DNA of 64,000 nucleotides, from the NCBI RefSeq assembly GCF_030848495.1, contig NZ_JAVDDT010000001.1:248001-312000 (forward strand), given 5' to 3'. Within the stretch, counting starts at the first letter, position 1, and every line of letters begins with the position of its first letter. Source of the DNA: Natronospira bacteriovora (GTDB lineage Bacteria > Pseudomonadota > Gammaproteobacteria > Natronospirales > Natronospiraceae). The notes under the pieces were generated by a model. That model had not been told where the DNA came from. It did no database searches and saw nothing but the letters and a program-made list of their open reading frames with translations. The translations under genes were made by a program, and so were the position numbers. Positions 1-7,811 of this stretch are shown here, piece by piece.

Positions 1-331
1 TGGTGGTGTTGCTTTCACGACTGGAGTTGGTGCTGGCCGACTTGCTGGCGTCGGTCCGTTCCACCAGGCGTATGGTGAGAATGTCACCCACCCGGCGCGC
101 CCGGCGATCCTCCACCAGAGAACCGGCGTATTCGGGCTGGAAGATGCTGCCACTGACGCGCTGGGCCTGCTGCGGCTCCAGCGGCATCACCGGCTCATAG
201 CTGCGATCCTCGTCCCGCGGCGCGTAGCCGCCACCGCAGGCACTCAGGCCGGCGAGGATGATCAGGCTTGCCAGGGCGGCAAACAGTTGCCGCCCCTTGC
301 CTGCCCAGTCGTTCGATGCGTTCATTTTCAT
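1..331 (-). CDS. flgH: Flagellar L-ring protein FlgH, partial (N-terminal part only)
   Basis: FlgH forms the outer-membrane L ring around the flagellar rod. About 110 residues are visible and the rest lies beyond the left edge of the window. A lipoprotein signal ends in LAGLSAC, placing the lipidated Cys at residue 32. The following stretch, with RRVGDILTIRLVERT and then SKSAST, is typical of the family. The ATG at 331 is chosen because it lies 24 bases after the flgG stop and is preceded by GGGG at ribosome-binding distance; a second in-frame ATG lies two codons later. It is the last visible gene of the flgB-flgH run, and flgI and flgJ are expected outside the window. Confidence 0.93.
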   Translation of the reverse strand, partial: MKMNASNDWAGKGRQLFAALASLIILAGLSACGGGYAPRDEDRSYEPVMPLEPQQAQRVSGSIFQPEYAGSLVEDRRARRVGDILTIRLVERTDASKSASTNSSRESNTT

Positions 332-355
332 GGCGCTACCCCATGTCCTCTCGGC

Positions 356-1141
356 TTACAGCGTCTGGTTGGTGAACTGCAGCATCTGGTCGGCGCTGGA
401 GATGGCCTTGGAATTGATCTCGTAGGCCCGCTGGGTCTCGATCATGTTCACCAGCTCCTCCACCACGTTGACGTTGGAGCTTTCCAGCATCCCCTGCTGC
501 AGCATGCCCAGGCCGTCAAAACCCGGGGTACCGGGCTGCGGCGGGCCACTGGAGGCAGACTCCAGGTAGAGATTCTCGCCGCGCGGCTGCAGGCCACCCG
601 GGTTGATGAAACGGGTCAGCTGGATCTCGCCCAGCTGAACCACATCGGCCTGCCCGGGCAGCCTGGCACTGACGGTGCCGTCGGAACCGATGGTGACCCC
701 CTGGGCATCCGGGGGAATCTGAATACCCGGCTCAAGGGCATAGCCACTGGAGGTCACGACCTCGCCTTCCGAGTTGAGCTGGAAAGAGCCATCCCGTGTA
801 AAAGCCTGCGAGCCATCCGGAAGACGGATTTCAAAGAAACCATTGCCTTCGATGGCTATGTCCAGGGGATTCTCGGTCTGGATCATGTTGCCCTGGTTAA
901 ACATCTTTTCGGTGGAAACCACCTTGACGCCAGTACCCTTGCTCAAACCCGAGGGGCTCTGGGTTTCCTGGGTGGTCTGGCCGCCCACCTGACGCACGTT
1001 CTGGTACATCAGGTCCTCGAAGGCGGCACGACCGCGCTTGAAGGCCGTGGTATTGGAGTTGGCCAGGTTGTTGGACACCACATTCATGCGCGTCTGCTGC
1101 GCATCCAGTCCGGTCTTGGCGACCCACAGTGCTGAATTCAT
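356..1141 (-). CDS. flgG: Flagellar distal rod protein FlgG
   Basis: FlgG builds the distal rod of the flagellar basal body, in the periplasm, after export by the flagellar type III apparatus. The 261 residues match the usual family length (about 260). The N-terminus has the rod/hook signature NNLANSNTTAFKR, and the C-terminus has SNVNVVEELVNMIETQRAYE, the paired helices shared by axial proteins. GGAGGA lies 10 bases before the ATG. It has its own leader of about 50 nt behind a strong sigma-54 promoter match, so it may begin a separate transcript with flgH. Confidence 0.98.
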   Translation of the reverse strand: MNSALWVAKTGLDAQQTRMNVVSNNLANSNTTAFKRGRAAFEDLMYQNVRQVGGQTTQETQSPSGLSKGTGVKVVSTEKMFNQGNMIQTENPLDIAIEGNGFFEIRLPDGSQAFTRDGSFQLNSEGEVVTSSGYALEPGIQIPPDAQGVTIGSDGTVSARLPGQADVVQLGEIQLTRFINPGGLQPRGENLYLESASSGPPQPGTPGFDGLGMLQQGMLESSNVNVVEELVNMIETQRAYEINSKAISSADQMLQFTNQTL

Positions 1142-1160
1142 CGTTCTCTCTCCTCCGGGC

Positions 1161-1180
1161 GGTGACGGTGATCGGTCACC
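1161..1180 (-). other. Small hairpin in the flgG leader
   Basis: An inverted repeat GGTGAC/GTCACC lies between the sigma-54 promoter and the flgG ribosome-binding site. It would form a 6-bp stem in the leader RNA. Whether it has a role is unknown; there is no U-run, so it is not a terminator. Confidence 0.4.
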
Positions 1181-1200
1181 GGCGCCTCATCAATATTCGC

Positions 1201-1216
1201 TGCAAGATCAGTGCCA
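1201..1216 (-). promoter_or_regulatory. Sigma-54 (RpoN) promoter before flgG
   Basis: On the minus strand this reads TGGCAC-N5-TTGCA, an exact match to the -24/-12 consensus with the required 10 bases between GG and GC. It lies just after the flgF stop and about 60 bases before the flgG start, so initiation would be near 1190. This suggests that flgG and flgH can be transcribed independently of flgB-flgF. In polar flagellates such promoters are driven by a FleQ/FlrA-FlrC type activator; none is encoded in this window. Confidence 0.85.
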
Positions 1217-1220
1217 GTTC

Positions 1221-1964
1221 CTAGGCCTGGCTACGCAACAGCTGTGACGCCGAACGGGCATTCTCGTCGGCGTTCTGAATCATCTTGACCTGGGTCTCGT
1301 ACTGCCGGGCCAGCTGGATCATGTTCACCATGGCGGTGGTGATGTTGACGTTGCTGCCCTCCAGCACTCCGCTGGCCAGCCGTACACCGGCATCCGCTTC
1401 CGCTTCCAGGCCATCGGCCATGCGGATCAGTCCGTCCATGCCCTTCTCCATTTGCTCCAGATCCGGGTTGACCAGCTTGATACGATCCACCACCGCCATG
1501 GCCTGGGCTTCCTGACCCTGGGGCACGATGCTGATGGTGCCGTCGTTGCCGATCATCATCTTGTCGTGGGGCGGCACGGCTACCGGGCCGCCGTCTCCGA
1601 TGACGGGATGCCCGGTGCCGGTCACCAGGTTGCCGTTGGCGGTGAGGCGAAGATCACCCGCCCGGGTGTAGGCCTCGCCACCATCGGGCGCCTGCACGGC
1701 AATCCAGCCCTGACCCTGTACCGCGACATCCATTTCGCGGCCGGTGGTCTGCATGGTGCCGGGGGTGAAATCCACCCCCAGGCCCCGGCTCACGGCGTTG
1801 ACGCGACTGGCATAGCCCGGCCCCCGCACCGGCTCCGGCGCGAAGGCATGCAGATCCGCCCGGAAACCCGCCGTATTGGCATTGGCCAGGTTGTGGCTGT
1901 TGGCGGCCTGGGCCTGCATGGTCTGCTTGGCCCCGGTCATCCCCAGATAGATCATGCGGTCCAT
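1221..1964 (-). CDS. flgF: Flagellar proximal rod protein FlgF
   Basis: FlgF is one of the proximal rod proteins of the basal body. At 247 residues it has the usual length. It carries the axial-protein signature NLANANTAGFRADLHAF near the N-terminus and SNVNITTAMVNMIQLARQYE near the C-terminus. It starts at ATG 1964, 30 bases after flgE ends, inside the flgBCDEF run. FlgF and FlgG are paralogs; the order of genes and the shorter, more divergent N-terminus assign this one as FlgF. Confidence 0.97.
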   Translation of the reverse strand: MDRMIYLGMTGAKQTMQAQAANSHNLANANTAGFRADLHAFAPEPVRGPGYASRVNAVSRGLGVDFTPGTMQTTGREMDVAVQGQGWIAVQAPDGGEAYTRAGDLRLTANGNLVTGTGHPVIGDGGPVAVPPHDKMMIGNDGTISIVPQGQEAQAMAVVDRIKLVNPDLEQMEKGMDGLIRMADGLEAEADAGVRLASGVLEGSNVNITTAMVNMIQLARQYETQVKMIQNADENARSASQLLRSQA

Positions 1965-1994
1965 GTCAGTACTCCTGCGTCAATGCCGCGTGGC

Positions 1995-3212
1995 TTAGCG
2001 GATGTTGATGATGGTCTGGGTGACGGCGTCACTGGTGGAGATCATCTGCGCGTTGGCCTGGAAGTTGCGCTGCGCGGTGATCATTTCCACCAGTTCGGCG
2101 GTGAGATCCACGTTGGCGCCCTCCAGGGCACCGGCCTGGATGCCACCAAACCCCGACATGCCGGCCTCGCCCAACTGGGCATCACCCGCCTGGAAGGTCT
2201 CGCCCCAACGGGTATCACCCAGCTTCTGCAGCCCCTGGGGGTTGTCGAAGTTGGTCAATGCCAGCTTGCCCAGAGTCTCGGCCTGACCGTTGGAAAAGCG
2301 GGCCGAAACCACACCATCGGGATCAATGTCGAAGCCGGTCAGGCGGCCGGTGGCAAAGCCGTCCTGGGACAGCTGGGTAACACCAAAATTGCCACCGTAC
2401 TGAGTTGTGCCGCTGTAGTTGATGGTGATGTCCAGGTCTTCCGCGCCGTTGGCCGGATCAAAAGCCCCGTAGTCGATCAGACCATTGGCGGGATCGACCA
2501 GCTGGCCACTGGCGTTGAACTCCAGGGTGTCCGGCCCGCCCACCAACTGGTCATTGATGTAGAAATGGGTCTCCCATTCATTGGGGGTGCCCGTCTTGAC
2601 GTAGTAGAAGGTGGCGTCATGACGATTGCCCAGGGAGTCATAGATGGTCACCGAGCGACTGTTGTTGAAGCTGAGCGGATCTTCCGGGTCAAAGGGCGCG
2701 TTGACCGGCTCTTCCGCGTCGGCCGGCAAATTCAGTTCAGCGCGGATTTCGCCCGTGGCCTGCGGAGCACTTTCCCCGGTAATCAGCTGCAGATCGTTGA
2801 GCTGGCCGGTATTGAAACTGCCGTCACCGGCTGGCGGATACACCTGCAGCCGCTCATTGCGGTTGTTCTGGACAAAACCATCGCGATCCACCGAGAAATT
2901 GCCGGCCCGGGTATACACCCGGCCTTCATCACCCTGCAGGGTGAAGAAGCCCTCACCGCTCAGGGCCAGATCCAGGTTGTTCTCGGTGAAATCGATGTTG
3001 CCCTGGGTGAACTGCTGGGCAACCCGCTGCATGCGAACACCGTTGCCGGTGGCCACATCACCGATGTCACCACTGCTGACGGCAAACAGGTCGGCAAACT
3101 CCGCCCGGGAACGCTTAAAGCCCGTGGTATTGACGTTGGATATGTTGTTGGCGGTCACGTTGAGGTGACCGGATGCGGCGTTAAGGCCACTCAGTGCGAT
3201 ACGAAAAGGCAT
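1995..3212 (-). CDS. flgE: Flagellar hook protein FlgE
   Basis: FlgE polymerises into the hook that joins rod and filament. The protein has 405 residues, close to the roughly 400 of E. coli. The N-terminal NNISNVNTTGFKRSRAEF and the C-terminal SNVDLT-like segment (GANVDLTAELVEMITAQRNF) are the conserved coiled-coil ends. The middle, rich in Asp, Gly and Asn, corresponds to the variable surface domains. AGGAGAAT precedes the ATG. It lies between flgD and flgF in the standard order. Confidence 0.98.
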   Translation of the reverse strand: MPFRIALSGLNAASGHLNVTANNISNVNTTGFKRSRAEFADLFAVSSGDIGDVATGNGVRMQRVAQQFTQGNIDFTENNLDLALSGEGFFTLQGDEGRVYTRAGNFSVDRDGFVQNNRNERLQVYPPAGDGSFNTGQLNDLQLITGESAPQATGEIRAELNLPADAEEPVNAPFDPEDPLSFNNSRSVTIYDSLGNRHDATFYYVKTGTPNEWETHFYINDQLVGGPDTLEFNASGQLVDPANGLIDYGAFDPANGAEDLDITINYSGTTQYGGNFGVTQLSQDGFATGRLTGFDIDPDGVVSARFSNGQAETLGKLALTNFDNPQGLQKLGDTRWGETFQAGDAQLGEAGMSGFGGIQAGALEGANVDLTAELVEMITAQRNFQANAQMISTSDAVTQTIINIR

Positions 3213-3282
3213 GATTCATTCTCCTCTGCCCTGCCGATGATTCGGCGACTCTCCAGTCCGGCGTGACACCGGACCCCGCTAT

Positions 3283-3960
3283 TTACAGAAACTCGTGAAC
3301 ATCACCCAGACGGAAGCCACCGGCCGCCGTGTTGAGATTCACTCCACGGCCACCCCGATCCAGGGTGACGCTTTCCACCAGATGATTGATCAGCATCTGA
3401 CCGGATTCGCTTGTGCCTCCGCGAACCACACCCGCTTCGGCACTGTAGAGGCCGGGCTCAACCGCCTGCCCCTGGTCGTCCAGTCCATCCCAGTGAAAAC
3501 GGGCCAGGCCTTCGCTCTGGGGCCCCAGATGCAGGCGACGAACCCGTTCGCCGTTCTGATCCAGAATGTCCACGACGACATCATTGGCGCTGTTGTCGAG
3601 CTTGACCGCGCCCGACATGCCAATCTCGCTGTGCATGAAGCCCTGCCCGGCTTCCACCAGCACCGTGCTGCCCACCAGACCGGAAGCCTGCAGGGCCTGG
3701 CTGGACTGCATGGCCCCGGCCAGATCGAAGAAGCCGTCCTTGAGTTCATTGATCCCCGAAACCGTGCTGAACTGGGCCAGCTGCCCGAGGAATTCGCCGT
3801 TCTCCATGGGATCAAAGGGATCCTGGTTCTGGAACTGGGCAATCATCAGTTTCAGAAACTGTTCCTGCCCCAGTTCATTACTGCCGGTTCCGCTCCGGGC
3901 TTCACGATCGGTGCGCAGACCGAACTGCTCGAAGGGATTGCTGCCTGTCGATGGAATCAT
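3283..3960 (-). CDS. flgD: Hook capping (scaffold) protein FlgD
   Basis: FlgD sits at the tip of the growing hook and guides FlgE assembly, then is discarded. The 225 residues contain the conserved block LGQEQFLKLMIAQFQNQDP near residue 30, followed by the FlgD Ig-like and Tudor-like region with FHWDGLDDQGQAVEPGLYS. The ATG at 3960 begins MIPSTGSNPF. Its neighbours are flgC upstream (37-base gap) and flgE downstream. Confidence 0.97.
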   Translation of the reverse strand: MIPSTGSNPFEQFGLRTDREARSGTGSNELGQEQFLKLMIAQFQNQDPFDPMENGEFLGQLAQFSTVSGINELKDGFFDLAGAMQSSQALQASGLVGSTVLVEAGQGFMHSEIGMSGAVKLDNSANDVVVDILDQNGERVRRLHLGPQSEGLARFHWDGLDDQGQAVEPGLYSAEAGVVRGGTSESGQMLINHLVESVTLDRGGRGVNLNTAAGGFRLGDVHEFL

Positions 3961-3997
3961 GACCGTTTACCTCTGGCTGGAGTCTGTTTACAGCCCA

Positions 3998-4402
3998 TCA
4001 CTGACCCATCTGCAACGTGCGCTGCATCATTTCACGGGTCGTGGAGATGACTTCGATGTTGTTCTGGTATGCCCGGGAGGCCGACAACATGTTCACCATC
4101 TCCTCCACGGCATTGACGTTGGAGCCATACACATAGCCGTCGGCATCCGCTTCCGGATGCTCCGGCTGATAGCGCACCTCCACCGGTGCCCCGCTGCGAA
4201 CGATGTTATCGACCCCCACGCGCACCGATTCCGGGCGGTTCCAGTCGCTCATGACGGAACGGAAATGCGGGTGGCGGGCGCGATAGGCCGTCTCCGGGTC
4301 ACCGGTGACACTGTCGGCATTGGCCAGGTTGCTGGCGGTGGTGTTCAGGCGCAGTGACTGGGCACTCATGCCTGAACCGGCAATATCAAAGACGTTGAAC
4401 AT
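3998..4402 (-). CDS. flgC: Flagellar proximal rod protein FlgC
   Basis: FlgC is a small proximal rod subunit. At 134 residues it matches the E. coli protein in length. It begins MFNVFDIAGSGMSAQSLRLN and ends with SNVNAVEEMVNMLSASRAYQ, the axial-protein C-terminal motif. It starts six bases after the flgB stop, so the two are certainly co-transcribed. Confidence 0.97.
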   Translation of the reverse strand: MFNVFDIAGSGMSAQSLRLNTTASNLANADSVTGDPETAYRARHPHFRSVMSDWNRPESVRVGVDNIVRSGAPVEVRYQPEHPEADADGYVYGSNVNAVEEMVNMLSASRAYQNNIEVISTTREMMQRTLQMGQ

Positions 4403-4408
4403 GGCTGA

Positions 4409-4810
4409 TTACCTCTGCTGTCCGGTGATGGCGCTCTTGAGCGAACTGATGCGGCTGCTGGTGAACTGCAGTGCGGCCTGGTAACGGAGCACGTTCTCGG
4501 CCCAGGCGCTCATTTCCAGGTCCGGATCCACGGTGTTGCCATCCAGTGAAGGCTGGTTCGGCACCCGGTATTGGGCCTCGCCCCCGGGCAGGTCGCCGCC
4601 GCCACCGAAATGACGCGCGTGGGTTGCCTGCATGCCGGGAGCCCCGGGGCCGGACTGTTCGGCCAGAGCAGCACGGAAATCGATATCCCGCGCCTTGTAA
4701 CCAGGGGTGTCGGCATTGGCCAGGTTGGACGCCAGAATCTGGTGGCGACGCTGATACACCCGCAGGGCGTCCTGCTGCATCCCGATGGCCTTGTCGAATC
4801 CGATTGGCAT
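4409..4810 (-). CDS. flgB: Flagellar proximal rod protein FlgB
   Basis: FlgB is a proximal rod protein and the first gene of the rod-hook run. From the ATG at 4810 (MPIGFDKAIGMQQDALRVYQ) it has 133 residues, the usual family size. This start is preferred over an upstream in-frame ATG at 4891 because AAAGGAG lies just before it and because the upstream extension has no family counterpart and would run through the sigma-54 promoter. The signature NLANADTPGYKARDIDF is present. Confidence 0.97.
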   Translation of the reverse strand: MPIGFDKAIGMQQDALRVYQRRHQILASNLANADTPGYKARDIDFRAALAEQSGPGAPGMQATHARHFGGGGDLPGGEAQYRVPNQPSLDGNTVDPDLEMSAWAENVLRYQAALQFTSSRISSLKSAITGQQR

Positions 4811-4862
4811 GTCCCGCTCCTTTGTCGCTTTGCCCCGCCACACTGGGGCACGCCCTCCTTTC

Positions 4863-4878
4863 TGCAACCCGCATGCCA
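4863..4878 (-). promoter_or_regulatory. Sigma-54 promoter of the flgBCDEF operon
   Basis: The minus strand reads TGGCAT-N5-TTGCA, one base off the TGGCAC consensus, with the correct 10-base GG-to-GC spacing. Initiation would fall near 4851, about 40 bases before flgB. It faces away from the flgA promoter, giving a divergent pair of sigma-54 promoters in one 279-bp intergenic region. Confidence 0.78.
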
Positions 4879-4895
4879 TTTCTATTTTCACTTAA

Positions 4896-4915
4896 ATTTC
4901 ATAGATTTATGAAAT
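4896..4915. promoter_or_regulatory. Palindrome in the flgB-flgA intergenic region
   Basis: A perfect 8-bp inverted repeat, ATTTCATA and TATGAAAT, is separated by four bases in an unusually AT-rich patch. It lies 20 to 40 bases upstream of the flgB sigma-54 promoter, between the two divergent promoters. It could be an activator or repressor site for both. No known consensus was recognised. Confidence 0.4.
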
Positions 4916-5039
4916 AACGACCCGTAAGGGGCGGCATGCTTTTTCCGCTCTTGCCGCCTCGATTGCCGGCCCTTGCCGCCTGACAGCCGCCATCGCGCTC
5001 CAGAAACGCGGATCTGGCCGATCGGCGACGCACCGTGAC

Positions 5040-5055
5040 TGGCACGGGAATTGCT
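5040..5055 (+). promoter_or_regulatory. Sigma-54 promoter of flgA
   Basis: The plus strand reads TGGCAC-N5-TTGCT with 10 bases between GG and GC, matching the -24/-12 consensus. Initiation would be near 5067, about 20 bases before the chosen flgA start, so the flgA start must lie downstream of this point. This rules out a TTG start at 5051. Confidence 0.82.
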
Positions 5056-5089
5056 GCATGAATCCGGCGAACCCCAGGAGGTGGAAAAA

Positions 5090-5794
5090 GTGACGAGTTG
5101 CCGACGCATTCAAGCGCTGACCCTGATCGCAGGCCTGATGGCCGGCGTACCGGCGTGGGCGGAATGGCAGCCGCACCAGGACATTGCCGCGGCAGCGGAA
5201 GCCTTCGTCACGGGGCAGATGAGCCGCAACGCCGAAGTGACCGCCGTTGCAGGCGGCATCGACAACCGCCTGCGCCTGCGTCGATGCGAGGGCGAACTAG
5301 AGGCCTGGCTGCCCACCGGTCGCCGCCTGGAAGGCAGCTCGACCACCATTGGTGTTCGTTGCCCCGGGCCGGTGCAATGGCGGGTTTTCGTTCCGGTGTC
5401 ACTGCAGGTGATGTCGGCCGTTGTGGTGGCACAGGGGCCATTGCAGCGTGGCCAGGTCATCGGGCCGGAGGATATCGGCGTGGAGACCCGCAACACCGGC
5501 GCGCTGCGACGGGAATACTTCACCCGGCCGGAAGACCTCCTGGGGATGCGCCTGCGTCGACACGTGGCGCCGGGCTCGATACTTCAGGCGAATCACGTGG
5601 AAATTCAGCAGCTTGTCCGCCGCGGCCAGCGACTGATGCTGCTCGCTTCCAATGGCCGGGTGGAGATCAGCATGGCCGGGCGGGCCCTGCAGGACGGCGC
5701 CCGCGGGCAGCGAATCCGGGTGGAAAACCTGAGTTCGGGCAAGGAACTGGAAGGCATCGTGACCGGTGAGGGCACCGTCGAAATCCGTTTTTGA
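5090..5794 (+). CDS. flgA: Flagellar P-ring assembly chaperone FlgA
   Basis: FlgA is a periplasmic chaperone for assembly of the FlgI P ring. The GTG at 5090 is chosen because it follows AGGAGG by nine bases and lies downstream of the sigma-54 start site. It gives 234 residues beginning with a Sec signal peptide that probably ends at AWA (residue 24). The C-terminal SAF domain is visible in GPEDIGVETRNTGALRREYF and in the last strands ending EGTVEIRF. It is divergent from flgB and precedes flgM and flgN, the usual arrangement. Confidence 0.95.
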   Translation: MTSCRRIQALTLIAGLMAGVPAWAEWQPHQDIAAAAEAFVTGQMSRNAEVTAVAGGIDNRLRLRRCEGELEAWLPTGRRLEGSSTTIGVRCPGPVQWRVFVPVSLQVMSAVVVAQGPLQRGQVIGPEDIGVETRNTGALRREYFTRPEDLLGMRLRRHVAPGSILQANHVEIQQLVRRGQRLMLLASNGRVEISMAGRALQDGARGQRIRVENLSSGKELEGIVTGEGTVEIRF

Positions 5795-5904
5795 TGCCGG
5801 CGGGCGGGTGCAGGCCCGGCCCACCGGCGCAGAAACACAGGGAATGTTTTACAATCAGGGCGTTGCAGCCTGCGGCATTTTTTCGGGAAAAGCGGAAAAA
5901 CCCC

Positions 5905-5931
5905 TAAAGTTCTCCGCGCGGCCGCCGTTAA
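5905..5931 (+). promoter_or_regulatory. Sigma-28 (FliA) promoter of flgM
   Basis: The plus strand reads TAAAGTTC, then 11 bases, then GCCGTTAA. The FliA consensus is TAAAGTTT-N11-GCCGATAA, so 14 of 16 positions match with exact spacing. It lies 40 bases before flgM. A late-class promoter here lets FliA raise the level of its own antagonist. Confidence 0.85.
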
Positions 5932-5971
5932 CCGGAGCTGAAGAGAACACTCCGGGGGAGTAGAGGCAGAC

Positions 5972-6277
5972 ATGATTGACCGAGTGAACAACCTGATTCA
6001 GGGCCAGAACCAGCTCCAGAACGACCGTCGGAGCAACGGCCCGGAGTCGGCACGCCGCGGTGGCGAGCAGGCCCCGGCCGGGCGTCCCGAGGAAGACCGG
6101 GTCAGCCTGTCCGAGTCCAGCCTGCAGATGCAGGCGCTGGAGCAGCGGGTGGCCGATTCCAGCGGTGTTGACCAGCAACGCATTGCGGAACTGCGCGAGG
6201 CCATCGAACGCGGAGACTATGAGATCAGCGCGGAAGGCATTGCCGATGCCCTGATTCGCGAGAACCGCGAACTCTGA
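5972..6277 (+). CDS. flgM: Anti-sigma-28 factor FlgM
   Basis: FlgM binds and holds FliA (sigma-28) inactive until the hook is complete, then is exported. The 101-residue protein begins MIDRVNNLIQ and has a disordered, charged N-terminal half. The C-terminal half shows the family pattern, with VDQQRIAELREAIERGDYEISAE split over about 20 residues. Its stop overlaps the flgN start by one base. The FliA promoter and the flgA-flgM-flgN context make the call firm. Confidence 0.94.
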   Translation: MIDRVNNLIQGQNQLQNDRRSNGPESARRGGEQAPAGRPEEDRVSLSESSLQMQALEQRVADSSGVDQQRIAELREAIERGDYEISAEGIADALIRENREL

Positions 6278-6756
6278 TGGAGCCTGACGCCATGAGCGGG
6301 ATCGAATCCACACTGCAGCAGATTCGTGATCGGGCCGCCGCCTTCGAGGCCCTGCTCGAGCGCGAGGGCGAAACCCTGGCCAAGCGCGATACCGAAGGCA
6401 TGGAGTCCCTTGTGCGCGAAAAGCTGGATGGCGCCAATGCCATTGAGCAGCTGCACGCCCAGCTGCTGAGCGAAGTTTCCACCGCCGATGGTAAACAGGA
6501 TCCGGCGCAGTCACTCGCTGCCGCCCTGGCAAGGAACCCCTCTGCCGACAGACTCTGGCAGGAGGCCGAGAACACCCTGAAGCGTGTGCGGGGGCTCAAT
6601 CAGAAGAACGGGCATCAACTGATGCTACAACAGCGCCAGACCGACCAGGCACTGGCCATCATTCATGGTGGCGCGGATCATTCGGGCAACGCCACCTACG
6701 GGTCCGATGGCAAGCCCCGCAGCGACCGCGTCGGCCAGCGCCATGTGGAGGTCTGA
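6277..6756 (+). CDS. flgN: Flagellar export chaperone FlgN
   Basis: FlgN is the cytoplasmic chaperone for the hook-filament junction proteins FlgK and FlgL. The 159-residue product is mostly helical with heptad-like leucines, as expected, and contains FEALLEREGETLAKRD. The ATG at 6277 overlaps the flgM stop (TGATG); a second ATG five codons on (MSGIES) is an alternative. Sequence conservation in this family is low, so position after flgM carries much of the assignment. Confidence 0.88.
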   Translation: MEPDAMSGIESTLQQIRDRAAAFEALLEREGETLAKRDTEGMESLVREKLDGANAIEQLHAQLLSEVSTADGKQDPAQSLAAALARNPSADRLWQEAENTLKRVRGLNQKNGHQLMLQQRQTDQALAIIHGGADHSGNATYGSDGKPRSDRVGQRHVEV

Positions 6757-6946
6757 CCGGCCTTCCGCCTCCCCATTACCTTTCCCGCCTTGGTCCGTTT
6801 CACTCCGGCTTTTTCAGCCTGCCCGTACGCCAACACGCAAACCGCCAGCCGGCTTCAGTCAGGCAGGGTGAACCGTGCACTTGGGGCAGAGGCGTGTATG
6901 CACTATGATAGGCACAGGCATGAGTAAACTTTTAACATAAAATAAT

Positions 6947-7678
6947 ATGGCCGTGGCGAGAGACGATAAGGAAAACCCGGAATACGAGCCTCTGTCCGAG
7001 CGACAGACGGCCCGTATTCGCCAGTTGCTCATCCGCCTGCGTGATCAGCGCTCGCTGCTCAATGCCCGCTTTCAGGGGCGCCGGGAAAAATACGGCACCC
7101 TGCTCATCGACGCCGACCTGGAGAAAGGGGAACTGTTGTTCGATGAGCTCACACCAACGGATGGTGATCGCCTGGTGCGACTGCACGGCCGCTTCCAGGT
7201 CGTCGGGCATCTGGATGGGGCGGAAATTACCTTTCCGGTCAAAGTCATTCGCCGCGAAGTTCATGATGGCCTGGGCTGTTACCGCACGACCCTGCCAGAC
7301 ACCATCCGCTATCACCAGCGGCGCCGGGCGTTTCGGGTGGAAGTCCCTGCCCGTCCCCCAAGCCGGATCGTTCTGGCCACTCCTGAGGGTGCCTGGTTCG
7401 AAGGCCGCCTGGCCGATATTTCCATTACCGGCGCGGGCTTCCAGATCAATACCGACAAGGCCGATGAGTTGCCGGAAGGCACCCACTGCGAGTGTCATCT
7501 GGACCTGCCCAGCGGCACGGTGGAGACTCCCGCCGAAATCCGTTTCAACAAGCCCATCACGGACAGCAATCGCAGCCGCCTCGGCCTGCAGTTCACTCGC
7601 ATTCAGCCCGCCGATCGGCGACGGATCGAAAAATTCGTGGTTCAGCTGCAACGGCGCATGCTCAAGCAACAGCGGTGA
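6947..7678 (+). CDS. ycgR: PilZ-domain flagellar brake protein (YcgR type)
   Basis: YcgR proteins bind c-di-GMP and slow the flagellar motor. In 243 residues there is an N-terminal YcgR/PilZN domain (about 25-115) and a PilZ domain (about 122-238). The PilZ c-di-GMP motif is intact: RRRAFR at 125-130 and DISITG at 157-162. The start has no clear ribosome-binding site, only an AT-rich leader. It follows the flgAMN cluster and precedes a degenerate EAL-HDOD gene, which supports a role in motility. Confidence 0.9.
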   Translation: MAVARDDKENPEYEPLSERQTARIRQLLIRLRDQRSLLNARFQGRREKYGTLLIDADLEKGELLFDELTPTDGDRLVRLHGRFQVVGHLDGAEITFPVKVIRREVHDGLGCYRTTLPDTIRYHQRRRAFRVEVPARPPSRIVLATPEGAWFEGRLADISITGAGFQINTDKADELPEGTHCECHLDLPSGTVETPAEIRFNKPITDSNRSRLGLQFTRIQPADRRRIEKFVVQLQRRMLKQQR

Positions 7679-7811
7679 ATGCCCCGCTCACGCCCCGATA
7701 CGCACCGCTGACACGGCCCATGGGGTAAAATCCGGTGTCGGGACGGGACAAGGGCATGCCGCCTCTGGCATGCTGTCTGACGTCGGCAGCCACTGAAAAC
7801 AGGATGGCGAA

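Noticed and set aside
1452-3266. A 604-codon plus-strand frame opposite flgF and flgE
   Set aside because: It is a shadow of two well-conserved rod and hook genes.
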